Below, one piece after another: positions 8,601-16,385 of a stretch of DNA of 64,000 nucleotides. Origin of the DNA: Olegusella massiliensis. Lineage in GTDB: Bacteria; Actinomycetota; Coriobacteriia; Coriobacteriales; Atopobiaceae. The notes below the pieces were generated by a model that searched no databases, was not told the origin of the DNA, and saw only the letters and a program-made list of their open reading frames with translations. Location: contig NZ_FLLS01000002.1 in assembly GCF_900078545.1 (NCBI RefSeq), positions 558,001-622,000 of the forward strand, in the 5' to 3' direction. The position numbers and the translations under genes are program-made. The first letter of the stretch is position 1; each line of letters opens with the position of its first letter.

Positions 8601-10763
8601 CGTGAAGGCCGTGAAGGTGTCACCGATGGTTACGTGGTCATAGGAACGACCAGGGTACTTTAGGAGCACCTCACCCTTGCCATCGTTGAAGTCCCACTTA
8701 TTTTGGTTGCGATGGTGCCACGTGGGCTCCTCCTCGCCTGTGTTCTCAATGCGGATACGCGTCTTGAAGAGGGTGGGGTCATCTCCCCACTTGCCTTTCT
8801 CGCGCACCTCGTTGGTGAGCACGCGACCACGGAAGTAAAAACTAGCCTGTTCGGTCGTGCCCTCAAATCCAGTCTGGTTATTCTCGTAGCAGGTGAACTT
8901 GGTCTTAGCGGGTATGGTGTTGATCTTGTACTCGATATGCTTGATGTAGATATCCTCGGTATGTTTGCCCAACACGTCATCCACGATAAAGCGCTGCTTG
9001 GGATTATCCACCGTGCGGGTAAAGGTCTTGCCCGTCTTGCTGTTCCAGAATGTCACCGTAAAGTCGCTCACTTGGGTGGGCTGGGTACCGTCTGGCTTTG
9101 CCTTTGAGATGAAGGGCAGGGCCTGATCCGTGACGCCCGCAATCTTGGTGTCGTTGACGTCGTAGTCAATGATGATGGTCTTGGGCTTGCTGTTGCCAGT
9201 ACCGCGATTGCCCAAGGTAAAGTAGCCAAGCGTGCGATTCTGCGTGTGCTCGTATCCGGGAGCACCCAGATAGACCTCGTCGTCGGCTATGTAGCCCTCC
9301 CACAGGGGCCAGTCCTTGTCATTGGCGTTCTGCTTGTACATGGTGGTGTTGACGTACACATCCTCTTTGGGCTTAGCAATCTCATAGCGCCTAGTCTTGA
9401 GCTTGGAGGCGTCATAGGGCAGGTAGGCGCTTGTGCCAGAGGGGCTGTAGAACTTGGCGCCCACGTCAATCTGGCTGATCTCGACCACGCTTCCCACTGG
9501 AAAGTCAGCCACAGGAAAGCGCCACATGGGGTTGAAGGCCGTCTCATAGCCAGAGATGGGAATGGTAGCTGCGTTCGTGCGCCGCCACACGTAGAGCTTC
9601 TTGCCAGCTGGCACGGTGTAGGTAGTGCCCGTGCTGAGCGTAAACTGCTCCCCGGGACCATACACCTTGAGGTTCTTCTCCTTTACGCCGTTGTTGCCAT
9701 CAGGAGAGTAGCGACCCAGGTACTCGGCCTTCTCGGGCGCGAGCATGGCCAGGTAGTAGTCCTCGAGCATCTGTGCTTCATAGGAAGTGGTGTACTGCGG
9801 TCCAAGGCCTGCAATCCAAGCGATGTCATGGCCTGTGCCCTGGGGATCGTCAGCTCCTATCTCCACATTGCCGTTGGCGTTAAGGAGATTGCTGTAATTT
9901 TTGGCAAAGCGAATATCTCCCAGCCCAGGCAGATGTGTTACGGACAGGTCGGTACCCACCTTCTGTGTGGTGGGAGCCTCACCCGCCTTGGTGTAGGCCT
10001 GCGTGAGCGTAATGGCATCCGTGATATTTGCAAGACCTGGATTGAAGCTAAAGGCAAGGCCCATAGGAAGGTCAAAGGTGACCTCCTGCGTGGTGTCCTG
10101 AAAGCGCAAAGTGAGCGTGCCCGCAGAGCTCCTGCCATACACAACGGACGGCTTCTTGGCGGCATCGGTCTGCTGCTGCGGCTTGACAACACCGTTTGCC
10201 TGAAGCTCGCCCACCCAGCCGAGCGTCTTGTCAAAGTCAAAGTAGGTATCCCACTGCATGCCATAGGGCAGAGCAATCTCGATGGACTTGTCTGTTGCCG
10301 AGGGAAAGACGGCATGAACGCGCAGGTTGAATTTCCTGCCTTTGGGAAGGCCCAGGCTTGCCTTGGGATCAGAGAGAGCACCGTAGGTGGTCTTGCCATC
10401 CTTTGAGACGAGGGTACCCTCGATAACGGGTTGAGTCACAGGAGCGCGAAGCGGCGTATCTTTGGGTGCAGACGTCGTCGCTGGTGAGTCGGCAGCAGGC
10501 GCAGCTGCGTTGGTTGCGTCATCCTCGGATGCTGCGTTGGAGCGCCCTTTAGAGTTGTCCTGTGTGGCCTTCTCCGTGTCAGCGGACGTGTTGGCATTGC
10601 TTTCCTTACCAACGTTGCTGCCCCCCTGAGAGGAAACTTGCTCTTCAACAGGCGATGACGTCGTAGGCTGCTCACGCGCCCAAGAAGAGTCAACGAAAAG
10701 GGTAAGTTGCGCAACGAGCAAAATCGCAAGGAACGCGGCTAAAAGCCGTTTGGTGGTGGTCAT
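5607..10763 (-). CDS. Large LPXTG-type surface adhesin with SdrD-B, Cna-B and SpaA repeats (TPQTG anchor)
   Basis: The protein has 1718 residues from the ATG at 10763, chosen because AAAGGGAGAAG precedes it and a signal peptide follows (MTTTKRLLAAFLAILLVAQLTLFV). A Ser/Thr/Asn-rich linker leads to a large N-terminal adhesive part of about 1150 residues. After that come an SdrD-B-like domain (LLAGTAWVDADYDGKMDAAE), a Cna-B domain with LWVEGKN, and three SpaA-type repeats, each starting with a VTKVDA-like strand and ending near APEGY or APKGY. The sorting signal is TPQTGD, a hydrophobic helix and RRRR. Sortase should attach it to the peptidoglycan, and the SpaA repeats usually form isopeptide bonds. 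It is monocistronic. The ligand is unknown. Confidence 0.9.
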   Translation of the reverse strand: MTTTKRLLAAFLAILLVAQLTLFVDSSWAREQPTTSSPVEEQVSSQGGSNVGKESNANTSADTEKATQDNSKGRSNAASEDDATNAAAPAADSPATTSAPKDTPLRAPVTQPVIEGTLVSKDGKTTYGALSDPKASLGLPKGRKFNLRVHAVFPSATDKSIEIALPYGMQWDTYFDFDKTLGWVGELQANGVVKPQQQTDAAKKPSVVYGRSSAGTLTLRFQDTTQEVTFDLPMGLAFSFNPGLANITDAITLTQAYTKAGEAPTTQKVGTDLSVTHLPGLGDIRFAKNYSNLLNANGNVEIGADDPQGTGHDIAWIAGLGPQYTTSYEAQMLEDYYLAMLAPEKAEYLGRYSPDGNNGVKEKNLKVYGPGEQFTLSTGTTYTVPAGKKLYVWRRTNAATIPISGYETAFNPMWRFPVADFPVGSVVEISQIDVGAKFYSPSGTSAYLPYDASKLKTRRYEIAKPKEDVYVNTTMYKQNANDKDWPLWEGYIADDEVYLGAPGYEHTQNRTLGYFTLGNRGTGNSKPKTIIIDYDVNDTKIAGVTDQALPFISKAKPDGTQPTQVSDFTVTFWNSKTGKTFTRTVDNPKQRFIVDDVLGKHTEDIYIKHIEYKINTIPAKTKFTCYENNQTGFEGTTEQASFYFRGRVLTNEVREKGKWGDDPTLFKTRIRIENTGEEEPTWHHRNQNKWDFNDGKGEVLLKYPGRSYDHVTIGDTFTAFTGKSFIQGHGPVFSYHGGNPMVFTVGDTINNSTFDYFDPRWDGSAQGQQTYKAIYYVSPLGDDLSFQMTYRSVYGSKEDWNKDGAVDERGRVSPKQPNVYEVPASDALKATYPNAKVYKLDFSGFTSKQDIYDTRATGPLVAWREESKLTPYAIIWTYWAYTAPVEVKVSFASDPEKDVPGEYSQLMWYEYDTDTTEDLVYSKDGFAKDKWDLNGNGSTDDLLGAPMGKWIIKAPTDLVVTSAAKMATQPDTQYITYDGVAKTGIGANSTVDYRLIANNPTTNDANGFKVYWPVPKKGQNWGKAIQPKGAFQFDLFLNGGIKSELPAGYKVFYAKDATPTSQALDWGGFAWTEEANTDSWTQKDWDAVNFVRIESPADSVFAAKQREQFKFNLTLRDVPKEDFEKNLLDVYTPIYLRDLGSGKGYRYGQPVAMTPLPGLLAGTAWVDADYDGKMDAAEASNVIADVRMELLDARGKVVDTATTDAQGHYEFKGLRDWAASVGGALDTYTVKAYNPTDPASTSAERFVRFSPVGESMAMTAASDQTSALVAGVSINSSNARALNVGLTRVTKVDVRKLWVEGKNADGSDGQGMSHDAINVKLLADGAAAKDIDGKDIVALSLAPDSATPWKGCFDNLLVNNPATSKVARYTVEEGPVPTGYVASYAYETKDGHLVATITNTRIHGTIQVTKVDAADGDKLLPGVTFQLRQDDVVVREAVTDANGKVEFADVPYGNYQVVETAAPEGYVLDQTPHAASITTEGQVVALTVGNEGIKGSLSVTKADASDESKLLAGAEFSLMKEEKAVASGTTGEDGTFTLGDIPYGDYTLVETKAPEGYVLDATPMPVQIREHGATIALTVKDRMVKGSIVVSKVDAANASKLLAGATFQVKQNGKVIAEGVTGQDGTVMFEGLAYGDYEVVETAAPKGYELNSDPVEVKIREDGKVVELTVKDSAKPTAKAATPQTGDAALSLTSLVASGALALAAGLLFRRRRVSNQE

Positions 10764-11011
10764 CTTCTCCCTTTCACCCCATACCGTATGCGAAGCCTCG
10801 TGGTGCGGGTGACGACTCCGCATGCACATACCAAAGCCTACGACGGCAGCGCCAAGAACCGCAACGCCAAAGACAATGTTAAGGTACCTACAAATACATA
10901 GAAGTATGGTCTTTTTCCTGCTAAAAATCAAATCAAATTGCTAGGAATTTTCTTTTCGTTTGACTTCCCGTCGCCCCGATGCTCAACTGCGTCATAATAA
11001 AATCAACCAAA

Positions 11012-11087
11012 AAAGGAGGTCCGTATGAGTACGGCACTTCTTATAGCAAAAAGGAGGGTCTCATGAGTACGGCACTTCTTATAGCAA
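11012..11087 (+). repeat. 38-bp tandem duplication of ribosome site and start codon
   Basis: Two adjacent 38-bp units each contain AAAGGAGG, a spacer, an ATG and the first codons of the lipid kinase. They differ only in the spacer between the ribosome site and the ATG. The second unit starts the real gene. Confidence 0.9.
11025..11066 (+). CDS. 13-aa leader ORF made by the start duplication
   Basis: The first duplicated ATG has a strong AAGGAGG site and opens a frame of 13 codons (MSTALLIAKRRVS). Its TGA overlaps the real kinase start as ATGA. The kinase ribosome site therefore lies inside the leader, which would couple or tune kinase translation. The sequence shows this plainly; translation is inferred. 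Confidence 0.5.
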   Translation: MSTALLIAKRRVS

Positions 11088-11965
11088 ATCCCAGTTCGGG
11101 AAAGGCTGATGCCAAGGAAGAGGTTTCGGCCGTAAGCAAGTATCTTGAAGAGCACTTCGATAAAGTGACAACCCAGCTGAGCACCAGTGCCGAACATGCC
11201 ATGAAACTGGCACGCGACGCTCGAACCAGCGGCGTTGACGCCATCTTTTCCCTTGGGGGCGACGGCACCGTGAGCTTGGTGGTCCGCGGTTTGCTTGACG
11301 GTGCCGCAGACAGCGATAAGCTTCCTGTCCTCGGCATCCTTCCTGGCGGCACGGGCAATGGATTTGCCCGCACCTTGGGCATTCCCTCCGATGTGACAGC
11401 GGCCCTCGAGGCTATGGACTTCACGTCCACGCGACCCATCGACATCGGTACCGTCAACGGAACACCTTTTACCTACACGGTAACCGGCGGATCGCTGCCC
11501 GAGGGTATTCGCGACGTTTCCTCTGAGGACAAGAGTCACTTTGGGTTTTTGGCCTATGTGACAAGCGAGCTTCAGCGCATCGGTGGCGACGATAGCTACC
11601 GTCTGCGCATCACCGTCGACGGAAAGCGCTCGGTGGAAGACGTCAACTCTTTTGTCGCCTTTTCGGTTAACACCATGATTAACATGGTCACCACCGAAGA
11701 AAGCTCCACGGAAAGCGACGGCCTCATCCACCTTGCCGTGCTCAAGGAGGCGACACTCCCCTCGCTTATGTCCCTCCTTCCGAATATCCTGACAAGAACT
11801 GCCGAGGAGAGCGACCAGGTGCTCCTGCTGAGCGGAAAGCACATCCGCATCGAGTGCCTTGACGGCAGCTTGTGCTGCGGGCGTGACGGAGATGACGGAC
11901 CAGAACTGCCCATTGACCTGAGCATCCTGCCTCAGCGCGTCAAAATCTTCGCCTTAAAGGGATAG
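11063..11965 (+). CDS. Diacylglycerol kinase-family lipid kinase
   Basis: A 300-aa soluble enzyme of the DAGK/YegS/BmrU-like family, which phosphorylates diacylglycerol or a related lipid with ATP at the inner face of the membrane. Nucleotide-binding marks are NPSSGK near the N terminus, SLGGDGTVS (around 70-78) and GILPGGTGNGFART (around 95-108), all in family order; the length is typical. The start is the second of two duplicated ATGs, with GGAGGGTCTC before it. A longer in-frame ORF from 10979 only reads through the duplicated leader. The gene is divergent from the adhesin and probably monocistronic. The lipid substrate cannot be told from sequence. Confidence 0.9.
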   Translation: MSTALLIANPSSGKADAKEEVSAVSKYLEEHFDKVTTQLSTSAEHAMKLARDARTSGVDAIFSLGGDGTVSLVVRGLLDGAADSDKLPVLGILPGGTGNGFARTLGIPSDVTAALEAMDFTSTRPIDIGTVNGTPFTYTVTGGSLPEGIRDVSSEDKSHFGFLAYVTSELQRIGGDDSYRLRITVDGKRSVEDVNSFVAFSVNTMINMVTTEESSTESDGLIHLAVLKEATLPSLMSLLPNILTRTAEESDQVLLLSGKHIRIECLDGSLCCGRDGDDGPELPIDLSILPQRVKIFALKG

Positions 11966-12102
11966 TGCGGGAAGTATTTAGACCGCATGGGGCTTTTCTA
12001 GCGAGCACGCGCTGTCCTTTTGGCGATTCTCACGTCGGCGCCATCCGCCCAATCTGACAGAACCATTACGTCAGGCACACGTTGCCCTGATAAAGAACCG
12101 CT

Positions 12103-12693
12103 ATGCTGAGATATCAACATTGCGTCCCCACGCGTCTCGACGCGCCTCTGTCTGCGATGCTGCGAAACGCGCGGAAAACTGATGCGATTAGTTTTGGAGG
12201 GCCCTTGGACGTCATCGTGCATGACCTCGACAAGCAATACAGCGCCCTGCTCGCAAACCACTGCGACCACGTCATTGAGGCAGACGGCCGATATGCCGGA
12301 TGCCAGGGCTGTTTTAACTGCTGGACCAAGCATCCTGCCGAATGCTTCATCAAAGACAAGCTCCGTACGGTCTGCCGCATCATCGGTCAGGCGGATAGAG
12401 TCACCGTCATCACGGAAAATTTCTATGGCAGCTACAGTTCCCAGGTCAAGGCGGTGCTCGACCGGAGCATCGGCAGCTCCACGCCCCTGAGCTGCTATCG
12501 CGAAGGCCAGATGCACCACTGTCTGCGCTACGGGCCTCACAACCTGTGGAAGGTCATCGTCTATGGGAACACCACTGCATGGGAGCGCGAGACCTTCCAG
12601 CTGCTTGCCCAGCGCAACGCTATCAACGACGGTTTCGAGCGCTGCGAAGTCACTTTTCTTGACGATCTCTCACAGCTGCGAGGTGCGCTATGA
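12103..12693 (+). CDS. Flavodoxin-like NAD(P)H-dependent FMN reductase family protein
   Basis: A 196-aa protein with the flavodoxin-fold reductase pattern. A hydrophobic strand is followed by YAGCQGCFNCW, a cysteine cluster common in iron-sulfur flavoproteins and NADPH-dependent FMN reductases of anaerobes, then by a strand (RVTVITENFYGSYSSQVKAVLDR) that normally shapes the FMN pocket. The N terminus is unusual: the typical 'NGSPR' phosphate loop is not clear, so the start may be wrong or the N-terminal part diverged. Its last codons overlap the next gene (ATGA), so the two flavodoxin-like proteins are co-translated and may act together as an oxidoreductase pair. Confidence 0.75.
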   Translation: MLRYQHCVPTRLDAPLSAMLRNARKTDAISFGGPLDVIVHDLDKQYSALLANHCDHVIEADGRYAGCQGCFNCWTKHPAECFIKDKLRTVCRIIGQADRVTVITENFYGSYSSQVKAVLDRSIGSSTPLSCYREGQMHHCLRYGPHNLWKVIVYGNTTAWERETFQLLAQRNAINDGFERCEVTFLDDLSQLRGAL

Positions 12694-13448
12694 GGACCCT
12701 TATCGTCAGCTGTAGTCCAAAAAAGCGGCTGAGTGCCTCTGCGCTGCTCGCGCACGTCCAGCGCTTGAGCGTACGTGGCACGGTGAGGCACCTCGCGCTC
12801 AGAAGGCGCAGCGACTTTCCAGCCGTTCTGGAGCACCTCTGCCAGGCAGACGCTGTCGTCCTCAGCATGCCGCTCTACGTAGACGGCGTGCCCTCTCACG
12901 TTCTCGAGTTTCTCAAGGAGGCGGAGATCTTCTGCAAGGCTCACAACCTTCATCCCCGGCTCTACTGCATCGCAAACAACGGATTTATTGAGGGCAAGCA
13001 GAGCGAGCCCCTCATGCGGACGCTCGAAAACTTCTGCGCACGATCCGGCCTTATCTGGTGCGGAGGTGTAGGCATCGGAGGTGGCGTCATGCTCAACGTG
13101 AATGCCGTGCTCATGTGCCTTCAGCTTGTCCTGCTACCAGTGAGTTTGCTACTAAACCAGCTATTGCCAAATGGCTCCACGACGCTTGATGTCCTGGCGG
13201 ACACGGCGATTAATCTGCTGGTCCTGCTTGCCCTCAGCTCGACCGTCCTATTTTTCCTCATACGTCAGGGCTGTGCTGTCAACGCGGGCGCAGATGCCGG
13301 AATCCACTACACCCGCATCCTCGTCCCGTCGTTCATTTTCATCCCCATAGCCAACGTGTTTTTTGCCATCGTGTCCCTGTTTCAGGGAGGCCTCTTTAGA
13401 GGCTGGCTGGCGCCCAAAGAGATAAGCCGGTCCAATCCTGAGGTATGA
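12690..13448 (+). CDS. Flavodoxin-like N-terminal domain fused to a membrane tail
   Basis: 252 residues. The first ~115 form a flavodoxin-like domain starting with LIVSCSPKKRLSAS, the phosphate-binding loop of FMN reductases. From about residue 130 there are three or four hydrophobic helices, so the flavin domain is anchored at the membrane. Translation overlaps the preceding reductase. The role is unknown; redox chemistry beside the lipid kinase and the membrane ferredoxin operon is plausible. A convergent terminator follows. Confidence 0.75.
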   Translation: MRTLIVSCSPKKRLSASALLAHVQRLSVRGTVRHLALRRRSDFPAVLEHLCQADAVVLSMPLYVDGVPSHVLEFLKEAEIFCKAHNLHPRLYCIANNGFIEGKQSEPLMRTLENFCARSGLIWCGGVGIGGGVMLNVNAVLMCLQLVLLPVSLLLNQLLPNGSTTLDVLADTAINLLVLLALSSTVLFFLIRQGCAVNAGADAGIHYTRILVPSFIFIPIANVFFAIVSLFQGGLFRGWLAPKEISRSNPEV

Positions 13449-13495
13449 GTCCCTAGGCGCAAATGAACCGCGAATTGCATCTTTACAGACAACAG

Positions 13496-13528
13496 TGCGG
13501 CTGCGCGGTGGTGTACCGTGCAGCCGCA
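13496..13528. terminator. Bidirectional hairpin between convergent operons
   Basis: TGCGGCTGC pairs with GCAGCCGCA across a 15-base loop in the gap between the plus-strand flavodoxin genes and the minus-strand redoxin gene. Confidence 0.55.
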
Positions 13529-13563
13529 GATGCTAAGCTCCTTGCGTTGTGTGGTGTCGAACC

Positions 13564-14535
13564 CTACTTCGCGCTGTTCGCAATCGCCTGATCAATCAGC
13601 TTGTCCAGCGCCTCTCGCTGCGAGGCAGACGTGATTGCACCTACGATGGGCTCTCCCACGATGTTGCCTTTGCTATCAACAACGTAGGTGGTCGGGAAGG
13701 AAAAGAGCCCCGAGACAAGCTTGCCCGCTTCGCTATCCGTCTTGAACCAGACGTTTTTGTAGGTAATGCCCTTCTTTGACAGGACATCCTTAGCATCCGA
13801 GATCTCGCCCTTGTTGCCATCGAGCGTAAAGGAGTTAACGCCTACGACCTGACCGCCCTTTTCGGCAAGCTTCTTGTGAAGCGCCTCTAGCTCTCCAAGC
13901 TCTTCCACACACGGCTTGCAGCTGGTAAACCAGAAGTTCATCACAGTCACCTTGCTTTTTGAGAAAAGCTCATCACTGCTCACGTCGTTACCATCAAGAT
14001 CTTTGCCCTTAAAGCTGGGGAATTTGGTGGACTTGCTTGTATCGCCTGTCATTCCTGCGCTCGATGCGTCAACACTATCGCCTGATTCAGGTGTTTTTAC
14101 GCAGTCGGGGAACGCCTTCTTGAGCGCCGTAAGCTTATCTTCGATCTTTTTAATCTGCTCGGCCCCTGCCTTGAGCACGTTGAGCTCATCAGTCGAGAAC
14201 TTATCCTTGGCACTTTCCACCGTAGAAAGCAGGAACTCACCGTAATTTGAGCCGTTCCCTATCATCGAGGAATCCTTGTTTGCCTCAGCAAATACCTTTT
14301 CCCACAGCTCCTTATCACTTGAGAAAATGTCGTTTTCCTTTTGCATGAGCCTGTTGTACAGATCGCTTGCTTCCTCGGCGCTCTTTGGCTCCTCTGCTAT
14401 AAAGGCCTCGATGTCCGCATCGCTTCCTGCTGGCTTTCCCTTATCAGCTCCGGGCGTCGAGCAGGCCGCAAGACATAACACCAGCGCAGACATCACCAGT
14501 GCGACTGCAATCTTTGGTAGCTTCATAACACTCAT
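13564..14535 (-). CDS. TlpA/ResA-like thioredoxin-fold lipoprotein
   Basis: A 323-aa secreted lipoprotein: signal peptide with lipobox LAAC (Cys25), then a helical insert of about 130 residues, then a redoxin domain beginning near 'KFPSFKGKDLDGND'. The redox pair is CKPC (206-209) in the context FWFTSCKPC, and the cis-Pro loop FSFPTTYVVD is present. Such proteins reduce or exchange disulfides outside the membrane. The start at 14535 has GGAGGAAAG before it. It follows the NapH-like ferredoxin gene by 24 bases; I infer that the membrane ferredoxin passes electrons to this thioredoxin-like partner. Confidence 0.88.
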   Translation of the reverse strand: MSVMKLPKIAVALVMSALVLCLAACSTPGADKGKPAGSDADIEAFIAEEPKSAEEASDLYNRLMQKENDIFSSDKELWEKVFAEANKDSSMIGNGSNYGEFLLSTVESAKDKFSTDELNVLKAGAEQIKKIEDKLTALKKAFPDCVKTPESGDSVDASSAGMTGDTSKSTKFPSFKGKDLDGNDVSSDELFSKSKVTVMNFWFTSCKPCVEELGELEALHKKLAEKGGQVVGVNSFTLDGNKGEISDAKDVLSKKGITYKNVWFKTDSEAGKLVSGLFSFPTTYVVDSKGNIVGEPIVGAITSASQREALDKLIDQAIANSAK

Positions 14536-14559
14536 AACTTTCCTCCGTTTTCTTACAAC

Positions 14560-15492
14560 CTAAATCTTTGCTTTTACGTGCTGCTTATCCTCGCGTGGTT
14601 GAGAAGACTGTTTGTCCGGCAGGCTTAAGCCGTAGCGAAACTTAACAGCACCAACGGGACAGGCGCTTACGCACTTGCCGCAGCGAATACACTCGGCATG
14701 GTCGGGCGAGCGCGTAACATCAACGTCCATCTTGCACACCCTTGCGCACCTACCACACGAGACGCACCTGTGCTGGTCAACGCGCATTCCCAGCAGGGAA
14801 ACCTTATTCATGAGCGCGTACCAGGCGCCAAGTGGGCAGATCCATTTGCAAAAAGGACGATAAAAGAGCACGCTGAGCACAACCACCGTCGCCAAGATGA
14901 TGAGCTTCCAAGTAAACAGGCGACCTAACGCAGAGCGTATGCCGACGTTAACGATAGACAGCGGAATTGCGCCCTCAAGCACTCCCTGCGGGCAAACGTA
15001 CTTGCAAAAGAAGGGGTCACCCATTCCCGTATCGTTTACGACCAGCACAGGAAGCAAAACTACAGCAAGCAGCAGCACAGCGTACTTCACATACCGAAGC
15101 GGCTTGAGCTTTTTTGTTGAGAGCTTCTTGCCAGGAATCTTATGCAGCAGTTCCTGCAACCAGCCAAACGGACACAAAAACCCACATACGAAGCGTCCCA
15201 GCAGCACGCCGATTAAAATCAGCGTTCCCGTCACGTAATAGGAAAAGTTGAACTTTGAGGAACCCACCACCGCCTGAAACGAGCCTATGGGACACGCGCC
15301 CGAGGCCGCCGGACACGAATAGCAGTTGAGGCCAGGTACGCAGACCGTTTTGCCCGCACCCTGATAGATGCCGCCCTTCACGAAATTGGGCAGGTGGATA
15401 TTGGTGAGCAACGTCGCCGCCGCCTGCACCCACGTGCGAAAACGGCTCAAAAGATGTGAGGCGGAGTTATTTTTCTTATCCAATTCCGACAC
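14560..15492 (-). CDS. NapH/CcoG-like polytopic membrane 4Fe-4S protein
   Basis: About 310 residues. There are several transmembrane helices with cysteine motifs FVCGFLCPFGWLQE and FCKWICPLGAWYAL, typical of NapH-like membrane electron carriers, and an N-terminal CYSCPAASGACP cluster. The C terminus has two classic 4Fe-4S motifs (CVSCGRCARVC and CIRCGKCVSACP). It probably moves electrons from cytoplasmic donors across the membrane. I place the start at the GTG at 15492 (VSELDKK) because the small CLEC protein occupies the same region in another frame; a TTG at 15483 is also possible, while the ATG at 15555 would need a long overlap. It is the second gene of a three-gene redox operon. Confidence 0.85.
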   Translation of the reverse strand: MSELDKKNNSASHLLSRFRTWVQAAATLLTNIHLPNFVKGGIYQGAGKTVCVPGLNCYSCPAASGACPIGSFQAVVGSSKFNFSYYVTGTLILIGVLLGRFVCGFLCPFGWLQELLHKIPGKKLSTKKLKPLRYVKYAVLLLAVVLLPVLVVNDTGMGDPFFCKYVCPQGVLEGAIPLSIVNVGIRSALGRLFTWKLIILATVVVLSVLFYRPFCKWICPLGAWYALMNKVSLLGMRVDQHRCVSCGRCARVCKMDVDVTRSPDHAECIRCGKCVSACPVGAVKFRYGLSLPDKQSSQPREDKQHVKAKI

Positions 15493-15640
15493 ACTCCAAG
15501 CATAATCTGATAGCCTTAGCCAGCACAGCGTCTGCCTCGCCGCGCATAACACCAAAGCACACCATGCTTATCCCGATGACCAGCAAGGCAAGCTGAGCTA
15601 TGGGTTTTATTGCTTTGAACAATTTGGTTGCCCCTTTCAT
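15476..15640 (-). CDS. 54-aa CD1871A-family CXXC membrane protein
   Basis: A small ORF overlapping the ferredoxin start region in another frame. It has one hydrophobic helix (QLALLVIGISMVCFGVM), then a GEADAVLAKAIRLCLECVGIG ending. The C-terminal CLECxGIG motif is the hallmark of the CD1871A family of small proteins found directly before NapH-like ferredoxin genes in anaerobes. The length (54 aa), single helix and position all fit. The CxxC probably carries electrons or binds metal near the membrane. The ribosome site is weak (GCGAG). Confidence 0.78.
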   Translation of the reverse strand: MKGATKLFKAIKPIAQLALLVIGISMVCFGVMRGEADAVLAKAIRLCLECVGIG

Positions 15641-15713
15641 CTCGCGTAGCATTGGACCATACCGGCCATAAAATCTTTGTTAAGCGTGAAAAGATCTGCA
15701 TAAGGAGAGTGTC

Positions 15714-16385
15714 ATGCGTATTTTGGTTGTCGAAGACGAGCGGGTGCTCTGCGATGCGATTGCGCGCAGCCTGCGAAATCTTGCCTATAGCGTTGATTGC
15801 AGCTACGACGGGAGTCAAGCCTTAGAAATGCTTGCTGTCGAAAGCTTTGACCTTGTCGTGCTCGACCTCAATCTTCCCCATGCCGACGGCATGACCGTGC
15901 TCAAGGCCCTTAGGAAGGACGACCGCGAAACCAAGGTGCTCATCTTGTCTGCCCGCTGCGAGGTTGCAAACAAGGTGGCAGGCCTAGACGCGGGGGCCAA
16001 CGACTATCTAACCAAGCCATTTCATTTAGATGAGCTTGCAGCGCGGATTCGTAGCCTGACACTCAGGCGCTTTACGCAAGACGATGTTGTGCTGACCTGT
16101 GGAAATCTTTGCTTCAACACCAAATTGCGTACAGCAACCATCGGCGATGAGATCTTGGTTTTAACCCGCAAGGAAACAGGAATCCTGGAATACCTCATGC
16201 TCAACCAGGGGCGCCCCATAAGTCAGGAGGAGCTCATCGAGCATGTGTGGGACAGCAGTGTGAACAGCTTTAGCAATTCGGTGAGGGTACACATCTCGTC
16301 GCTTCGGAAAAAGCTGCGCCGCGCCCTGGGGCACGACCCCATCTGCAACCGCATTGGAGAGGGCTATGTAATGGAGGAGGCCTAA
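15714..16385 (+). CDS. OmpR/PhoB-family response regulator
   Basis: 223 residues: a receiver domain with the acidic pocket (EDE at 7-9), phosphoacceptor Asp51 in VVLDLNLP and the conserved Lys in LTKPF, then a winged-helix DNA-binding domain (VWDSSVNSFSNSVRVHISSLRKKL). AAGGAGAG precedes the ATG. It is directly followed by its sensor kinase with no gap. It is divergent from the NapH-like redox operon, so regulation of that operon is possible, but no target site is visible. Confidence 0.93.
   Translation: MRILVVEDERVLCDAIARSLRNLAYSVDCSYDGSQALEMLAVESFDLVVLDLNLPHADGMTVLKALRKDDRETKVLILSARCEVANKVAGLDAGANDYLTKPFHLDELAARIRSLTLRRFTQDDVVLTCGNLCFNTKLRTATIGDEILVLTRKETGILEYLMLNQGRPISQEELIEHVWDSSVNSFSNSVRVHISSLRKKLRRALGHDPICNRIGEGYVMEEA

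Noticed and set aside
9246-10406. 386-codon plus-strand ORF opposite the same adhesin
   Set aside because: Same reason: antisense shadow created by GC-rich codon use.
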